From contig CAXXCY010000003.1 in the NCBI GenBank assembly GCA_963674895.2, positions 1,550,001 to 1,614,000 of the forward strand: 64,000 bases of DNA, written 5' to 3'. Of this stretch, positions 58,937 to 64,000 are shown piece by piece. Positions within the stretch are counted from its first letter, which is position 1; every line of letters begins with the position of its first letter. The DNA is from CAXXOK01 sp963674895. Lineage in GTDB: Bacteria; Bacillota; Clostridia; Christensenellales; Aristaeellaceae. Made by a program: the position numbers and the translations under genes. Under the pieces are notes generated by a model, which saw only the letters and a program-made list of their open reading frames with translations, was not told the origin of the DNA and searched no databases.

Positions 58937-61324
58937 ATGAAACTTCCGCTGAGTATGATCAAGGATTACGTGAATATTCCCATCTCCGCCGAGGCCTACG
59001 CGCAGCGCATGATTATGACCGGCACGGCCGTGGAAGGCATCGAGCGGCCGGGCGAGGAAATCCAGAACGTGGTCGTGGGCCGCGTGCTGACCTGTGATAG
59101 GGTGGAAGGCACGCATTTGTCGCAGTGCACCGTGGACGCGGGGCAGGAAAAGCCTCTGCACATCGTATGCGGCGCGCCCAACGTGGCCGTGGGCATCCTG
59201 GCGCCCGTCGCGCTGGACGGCGCTACGCTGCCCGGCGGGCATTCGATCAAAAAGGGAATGCTGCGCGGCATGGTCAGCGAGGGAATGCTGTGCTCCGCGA
59301 CGGAGCTGAACATCCCGCAGGAGCTGTACCCGAGCGTCGGCGAGGAGGGCCTGCTGATTTTCAACGAGGAATACCCGGTCGGCATGGATATCAAGCCGAT
59401 CGTGGGGCTTGACGACGCGATCATCGATTTTGAGATCCTTGCCAACCGCCCGGACTGCATGTGCGCGCTGGGCGTTGCCCGGGAGTCCGCAGCTGCGCTG
59501 AACACCTCGTTCCTGGCCCCGGCAGGGACCGTGAAGGAATCCGGCGGCGATATCAAAAGCGAGGTCAAGGTCAGCGTCCTGGACCCCGACCTCTGCCCGC
59601 GCTATTCCGCGCGCGTGATTAAGAACGTGCGCATCGCGCCGTCCCCGAAGTGGCTGCGCAAATACCTGACCGGCGCGGGCCTGCGCTCGATCAACAATAT
59701 CGTGGACATCACCAACTTCGTGATGATCGAATACGGACATCCCATGCATGCGTTTGACCTGAGCAAGGTGCGCGGGCGCGAGATCATCGTCCGCCGCGCC
59801 AGGGACGGCGAAAAGCTGACGACGCTGGACGACGTGGAGCGCACCTTCACAACCGCCGATCTTTTGATCTGCGATGCCGAGGGCGGAACGGGCATCGGCG
59901 GCGTGATGGGCGGCGAGGAGAGCGAGATCACCGAAAAGACCACCGAGGTGATGTTCGAGTGCGCGAGCTTCAACCGCACCTCCATCCGCCTCACCTCCCG
60001 CGCCCAGGGCATGCGCACCGACGCGTCGGCGCGCTTTGAGCGCGGAGTCAGCCCCGCGACCACTATGGACGCCATCAACCGCGCCTGCATGCTCGTGGAT
60101 ATGCTCGACGCGGGCGACGTGGTGAACGGATGCATCGATATTTACCCCAATCCCGTCAAGCCGCAGGCCGTGACCGCAAGCGTGAAGCGCATCTGCGAAC
60201 GCTCGGGCGTGGATATTCCCGCAGCGACGATGGTGGAAATCCTGGAAAAGCTGTTCTGCAAGGTTACGCTAAACGGCGATACCCTCACCGTTACGCCGCC
60301 GCCGTTCCGCTCGGATATCGAGGCCGAGGCCGACGTCTGCGAGGAAGTGCTGCGCATCTACGGCTACGAGCAGATCGGCTGCACGCGCCTTCGGGGCGAG
60401 ACCACGCAGGGCGGCGTATCCCCGCGGCTCAAGCTGCAGGGGAAAATCGCCGGTATCCTGCACGGGATGGGCTATCTTGAAATCATGAATTTTTCCTTCC
60501 AGAGCATGCAGGAGATCCAGAAACTGGGGCTGCCGGACGGCGATCCGCGCCTGGACCCGTTGCAAATCCTCAATCCCCTCGGCGAGGACAGCTCCGTGAT
60601 GCGCCCGACGCTCGCGCCCGATATGCTCAAAACCCTCTCCTACAACATGAAGCACGGCACGCTTGCCGCCAGCCTGTACGAGGCGGCCGCCGTGTTTGAC
60701 AAGCACCGTCCGACGGAGGAAGGGCTGCCCACGGAAACACAGACGCTCTGCCTGGGCGGCTACGGCGAGAAAACGGATTTCTACACGATGCGCGGCGCGG
60801 CGGAAGCCATCCTCTGCGCGCAGGGCATCGAATATACGGTGGAGCCCGGCGCGGACGCGTACTACCATCCCGGCCGCAGCGCCACGCTGCTCAGAGACGG
60901 CGTTGTATTCGCCAGGGTCGGCGAGGTGCACCCCGCGGTACGGGAGGCCTTCGATATGCCCAAGCGCGCCGTGATGGCCGAGATCGACCTCGATCTGGTG
61001 CTCCGTTACGCCGTGCCGATGGGCGCGCTTACGCCCCTGCCGCGCTTCCCGAGCGTTTCGCGCGACCTGGCGCTGGCGATGGAGGAGACTGTGGCCGTCG
61101 GCCCGCTGACCGCCGCCATGAAGAAGGCCGGCGGCGAGCTGCTGGAAACCATCGAGATGTTTGACGTCTACCGCGGCGGGCAGCTGGGCGAAGGCAAGAA
61201 ATCCGTAGCGTTCTCCCTCACCTTCCGCGCGCCCGACCGCACGCTCACCGAACCTGAGATCGCCAAAGCCATGGAAAAAATCCAGCGCTCCTGCGAGTAC
61301 CAGTTCGGGGCAGTCATCCGATGA
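58937..61324 (+). CDS. pheT: Phenylalanyl-tRNA synthetase beta subunit
   Basis: Editing and structural partner of PheS. The 795-residue protein has the EMAP/OB tRNA-binding domain (about 40-150; VVGRVLTCDRVEGTHLSQCT), the B3/B4 editing domain (about 200-400; YGHPMHAFDLSKVRGREIIV, IGGVMGGEESEITE), B5 (about 405-475), the inactive class II-like core (B6/B7) and the C-terminal FDX-ACB domain (about 705-795; PRFPSVSRDLALAMEETV). Length is normal. GGAGG precedes the start. A repeat element and a terminator follow. Confidence 0.97.
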   Translation: MKLPLSMIKDYVNIPISAEAYAQRMIMTGTAVEGIERPGEEIQNVVVGRVLTCDRVEGTHLSQCTVDAGQEKPLHIVCGAPNVAVGILAPVALDGATLPGGHSIKKGMLRGMVSEGMLCSATELNIPQELYPSVGEEGLLIFNEEYPVGMDIKPIVGLDDAIIDFEILANRPDCMCALGVARESAAALNTSFLAPAGTVKESGGDIKSEVKVSVLDPDLCPRYSARVIKNVRIAPSPKWLRKYLTGAGLRSINNIVDITNFVMIEYGHPMHAFDLSKVRGREIIVRRARDGEKLTTLDDVERTFTTADLLICDAEGGTGIGGVMGGEESEITEKTTEVMFECASFNRTSIRLTSRAQGMRTDASARFERGVSPATTMDAINRACMLVDMLDAGDVVNGCIDIYPNPVKPQAVTASVKRICERSGVDIPAATMVEILEKLFCKVTLNGDTLTVTPPPFRSDIEAEADVCEEVLRIYGYEQIGCTRLRGETTQGGVSPRLKLQGKIAGILHGMGYLEIMNFSFQSMQEIQKLGLPDGDPRLDPLQILNPLGEDSSVMRPTLAPDMLKTLSYNMKHGTLAASLYEAAAVFDKHRPTEEGLPTETQTLCLGGYGEKTDFYTMRGAAEAILCAQGIEYTVEPGADAYYHPGRSATLLRDGVVFARVGEVHPAVREAFDMPKRAVMAEIDLDLVLRYAVPMGALTPLPRFPSVSRDLALAMEETVAVGPLTAAMKKAGGELLETIEMFDVYRGGQLGEGKKSVAFSLTFRAPDRTLTEPEIAKAMEKIQRSCEYQFGAVIR

Positions 61325-61334
61325 CATTATGACG

Positions 61335-61374
61335 ATAGGGGTTTCACCCCTATAACCCTGATAAGGGATTTGCC
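61335..61374 (+). repeat. Double-hairpin repeat, copy 2 (after pheT)
   Basis: ATAGGGG-TTTCA-CCCCTAT followed by CCTGATAAGGGATTTGCC. It aligns with copy 1 at 44471 (AGGGGGTTCACCCCCT, CCGATAAGGGCTTCGCC). Both begin within ten bases of a stop codon. The second hairpin is degraded in this copy. Confidence 0.6.
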
Positions 61375-61383
61375 AATGATCAA

Positions 61384-61423
61384 AAACATGGACGACAGGG
61401 ATAATACCCTATCGTCCATGTTT
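61384..61423 (+). terminator. Terminator of pheST
   Basis: A 12-base stem AAACATGGACGA/TCGTCCATGTTT with an inner CAGGG/CCCTA extension. Its own TTT and the following CATT make a weak T-run. Confidence 0.6.
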
Positions 61424-61433
61424 CATTCCAAAA

Positions 61434-61455
61434 GATTTACGGTATACCGTGAATC
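61434..61455. promoter_or_regulatory. Palindrome before the dgt leader
   Basis: ACGGTATACCGT (61439-61450) is a perfect 12-base palindrome, extended by GATT...AATC arms. It is followed by a small TCCTGC/GCAGGA hairpin. A regulator-binding site is possible; no clear promoter is seen around it. Confidence 0.45.
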
Positions 61456-61499
61456 CTGCTTTTTGCAGGAAATCAACCACTGAACTAGAAATATCATCA

Positions 61500-61577
61500 G
61501 GTAAGCGATGACGAAAGCACGCGCATGATGGCGGAAATCAAGCCGCCAGCTTGCGTGGGATATCGTATGAGCTTACC
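61500..61577 (+). ncRNA. Candidate structured leader RNA of dgt-dnaG
   Basis: P1 GGTAAGC (61500-61506) with GCTTACC (61571-61577); P2 CACGC (61518-61522) with GCGTG (61553-61557); P3 TGGCGG (61529-61534) with CCGCCA (61543-61548) and an 8-base loop. Two internal loops (GATGACGAAAG opposite GGATATCGTATGA; GCATGA opposite GCTT) could form a ligand pocket. P1 ends only about 7 bases before the ribosome site of dgt. No known riboswitch class is recognised. Confidence 0.5.
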
Positions 61578-61599
61578 GAAAAGAAGGGGGGTTGACCGC

Positions 61600-62612
61600 T
61601 TGATTATTCGTGAGCAATGGGAAGCGCTCGAACGCGAATGGTTGTCGCCCCTTGCGGTGAAGAGCGCGGAGTCTAAAGGCCGCGTAAAGCCCGAGCCGCA
61701 GTGCGAAATCCGCACCGTATTCCAGCGCGACCGCGACCGGATCGTCCACTGCAAAAGCTTCCGCCGCCTGAAACAGAAGACCCAGGTCTTTCTCGCCCCC
61801 AAGGGCGACCACTACCGTACGCGCCTGACCCACACGCTGGAGGTGGCGCAGGCGGCGCGCACGCTGGCGCGCGCACTCAAGCTCAACGAGGACCTGACCG
61901 AGGCCATTGCCCTGAGCCACGACCTGGGGCATACGCCGTTCGGGCACATCGGCGAGGCCACGCTCAACCGCCTGATGCCGGACGGCTTCCGGCACAACGA
62001 GCAGAGCCTGCGCATGGTGGACATTCTCGAGCGCGACGGCAACGGGCTCAACCTTACCTACGAGGTGCGCAACGGCATCCTCACCCATTCGGGGGAACAG
62101 CAGCCCGTGTCGCTGGAAGCGTGGTGCGTGCGCCGCGCCGACCGCATCGCCTACATCAACCACGATATCGACGACGCCGTCCGCGGCGAGATTTTAAAAT
62201 GCCTCCGACCTGCCCTCCGACTGCCTGCGGACGCTTGGCAATACCCACGGCGAACGCATCAACACGATGATTACCGATATTATCAACTGCACTTTCAAAA
62301 GACGCAGCGGGATGGAAATGTCCCCGGAGATCGCGCAGGCATCCGAAAAGCTGCGGGATTTCCTGTTCGAGCGCGTATACTTCGACGGCTGGCGCACGGA
62401 GGAGGAGTCCCGCTGCGATTTCGCCCTGACCGCCCTGTTTGAGTATTACAACAAGCATCCCGAACAGATGCCGGACGAGTATGTATCCGTTGCCGATACG
62501 CGAGGGCACGCAGCGCGCCGTATGCGATTTTCTCGCCGGCATGACCGACAGCTACGCCATCGACCTGTTCGGGGAGCGCTTTGTGCCCAAACATTTTTCC
62601 GTGGAACCCTGA
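61600..62612 (+). CDS. dgt: Deoxyguanosinetriphosphate triphosphohydrolase-like protein (two frameshifts)
   Basis: HD-domain enzyme hydrolysing dGTP to deoxyguanosine and triphosphate. The likely start is TTG 61600, eight bases after AAGGGGGG (reads MIIREQWEALERE). HD residues are in TRLTHTLEVAQAA and ALSHDLGHTPFGHIGEA; SKGR and RDRIVHCKSFRRLKQKTQVF are typical. Two single-base insertions break it: an extra A in AAAA near 62198 (next frame ASDLPSDCLRTLGNTHGERI) and an extra base near 62500 (next frame EGTQRAVCDFLAGMTDSYAI, ending HFSVEP at 62612). dnaG follows 88 bases later, a common clostridial order. Confidence 0.85.
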
Positions 62613-62700
62613 AACGGCGCTGCGATTGAACGGCAGTGCGTTTTGACTGCCGGAGCAGGAAAGCGGCCCGCCGCGCGGCGAAAGACAGTAGAGGTGGAAA

Positions 62701-64000
62701 ATGACCAGATATCCGTCGGCATGGCTGGATGAGCTGCGGCTGCGCGCGGATATCGTGCAGATTGTATCCTCCTATGTACCGCTGAAGAAATCCGGGCACC
62801 GCTACACAGGCCTATGCCCGTTCCATAACGAAAAAACGCCCTCGTTCAGCGTAGACGCCCAAAAGCAGCTGTATTACTGCTTCGGCTGCAAGGCGGGCGG
62901 CAGCGTGATCCAGTTTGTAATGGAAATCGAGCACATGAGCTTCCAGGAAGCCGTCGCGTTCCTGGCCGAGCAGCTGCGCATGCCGCTGCCGGAAGTGCAA
63001 AACGATCCCGGATACGAGAAGCGGCGCTCCCTGAAGGAGCGCATTTACCTGGCCAACCAGGCCGCCGCCCGCCTGTACCACCACAACCTGTGGGAGCCGC
63101 AGGGCGAGCCGATCCTCAATTACCTCAAAGACCGCGGGCTGACCGACGCCGTCATCCGCCGCTTCGGCATCGGCGCGGCGACCGGCGACCTGCGGATCGG
63201 CGAAGCGCTGGCAAAGGAAGGCTTTGCCGCAGGACGAGCTGCTGGCGGCGGGGCTTGATCCGCAAACGCGACCAGCGGATACAGGATATGTTCTTCCAGC
63301 GCGCCGATCTTCCCCATCATCGACGCGTACGGCAACGTGCTCGGCTTCGGCGGGCGCGCCATGGGCGACGCGCAGCCCAAGTACCTCAACACCTCCGATA
63401 CCCCGGCCTTCAACAAGCGTTTCAACGTGTTCGCGGCCAACCTGCTGCGCAAGGAAAAGGGGCTCAAGCGGGTCATCCTGGTGGAAGGGTACATGGACGT
63501 GGTCGCGCTCTCGCAGTTCGGCGTCCCGGGCGTCGCGGCGACGCTGGGCACGGCGCTGACGCCGGAACAGGCGCGGCTTTTGTCCCGCTTCGCGCCGGAG
63601 ATCCACCTTTGTTACGACGGCGATTCCGCGGGCCAGAACGCCATCCTGCGCGGGCTGGAGGTGCTGGAAGGCCAGCAGGTGAAAACCCGCGTGCTGGATA
63701 TCCCCGGCGGGCTGGACCCGGACGAGTTTATCCGCCAAAAGGGAGCCGACGCGTTTCTCTCCCTCAAGCCCCTCTCCCCCGTCAGCTACCGCATCCGGCG
63801 GGAAAAGGAGAAGCACGACCTCTCCCAGGAGGAAGGGCGCACCGACTACGCCAAAGCCTGCGCGAAAATCCTCAAGGCCGTGCGCGAGCCCGTGGAACTG
63901 GAAAACCACTTGAAGCAGCTTTCCGTGGATACGGGCTACACGCGCGAAGTGCTATTGCAGCAGATGGGCGCCACCAAAGAAACCCGCAGTACCTACGCGC
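62701..64000 (+). CDS. dnaG: DNA primase, N-terminal two thirds (three frameshifts, runs off the window)
   Basis: Synthesises RNA primers at the replication fork. The CHC2 zinc finger is CPFHNEKTPSF...YYCFGC (about 39-64). The frame breaks near 63226, 63254 and 63305, each as one extra base: ..ALAKEGF / PQDELLAAGL / LIRKRDQRIQDMFFQRA / IFPIIDAYGNVLGFGGRA. Three insertions restore the original frame. The TOPRIM domain then reads intact: ILVEGYMDVVALSQFG and IHLCYDGDSAGQNA. The C-terminal helicase-binding domain is beyond 64000. dnaG is essential, so sequence error is more likely than loss. Confidence 0.88.

Noticed and set aside
57839..59749. A 636-codon minus-strand open frame across pheS/pheT and the T-box terminator
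   Set aside because: It spans two genes and a regulatory hairpin antisense and is His-rich without motifs.
1..64000. CRISPR array, prophage, insertion sequence, tRNA or rRNA genes
   Set aside because: No regular spaced repeats, transposase, integrase, phage structural gene, cloverleaf or rRNA core sequence was seen.

Overview
The window reads as chromosomal DNA of a GC-rich, low-lipoprotein Clostridia-type Firmicute; a Christensenellales- or Oscillospirales-like anaerobe is a reasonable guess, but no rRNA is present to prove it. The signs are a phenylalanine T-box before pheST, Asp23/FakA, CvpA, NfeD/FloA, type III glutamine synthetase, an FMN glutamate-synthase-like protein, strong SD sequences (GGAGG) and TTGACA-17-TATAAT promoters. 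It is core genome plus metabolic genes. I see no phage, IS element, CRISPR array, tRNA or rRNA.

Layout. 1-3656: the start of a nucleotide-sugar dehydrogenase (minus), then a DUF5711-type membrane protein and CvpA (plus), then an uncharacterised Cys/His protein (minus). 3817-9097 (minus): zinc-ribbon protein, serCA serine biosynthesis, guanine deaminase and an EEP-family phosphohydrolase. 9252-17701 is a pentose module: xylA-xylB on minus, a LacI-family regulator, and a ChvE/GguAB-type sugar ABC transporter on plus. Two near-identical palindromes (TGTGCWCGAGCACR) sit at the xylA promoter and before the transporter, so one regulator probably controls both uptake and catabolism. 17969-20160: a TraB-family protein and a DUF2975/HTH pair. 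20177-29595 is one compact minus-strand operon: polA, coaE, a membrane-anchored lytic transglycosylase, an orphan family 5 solute-binding protein, a CHAP amidase with a peptidoglycan-binding domain, a secreted caspase-like protease with an EF-hand, and a GT2 glycosyltransferase.

29664-33588: a structured intergenic cassette, nrdR, an O-antigen-ligase-like membrane protein and a GltB-like protein (minus). 33927-44464 (plus): asp23-fakA, recG, trmL, a small membrane protein, family 4 UDG, nfeD-floA, a small membrane protein with a LytTR regulator, and an arsR-permease-thioredoxin metal(loid) unit. 44788-48841 (minus): a nitrogen unit, glnN (GSIII) followed by an ammonium transporter carrying a fused P-II domain. 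49037-55766 (minus): two related secreted proteins, an orphan DNA methyltransferase, dus and a GH127-like protein. 55867-64000 (plus): a strong promoter, a folded non-coding RNA, RNase P RNA, two small membrane proteins, T-box-pheS-pheT, and a dgt-dnaG unit whose leader also looks folded.

Sequence quality: single-base frameshifts break the sugar-binding protein gene (14.53 kb), a secreted-protein gene (51.71 kb), dgt (twice) and dnaG (three times). Since dnaG is essential and the hits cluster near the right edge, assembly error is the likelier cause there. Three non-coding structures (55900-56060, 46606-46681, 61500-61577) and two intergenic sequence families (31878/44716 and 44471/61335) are the least explained parts of the window.
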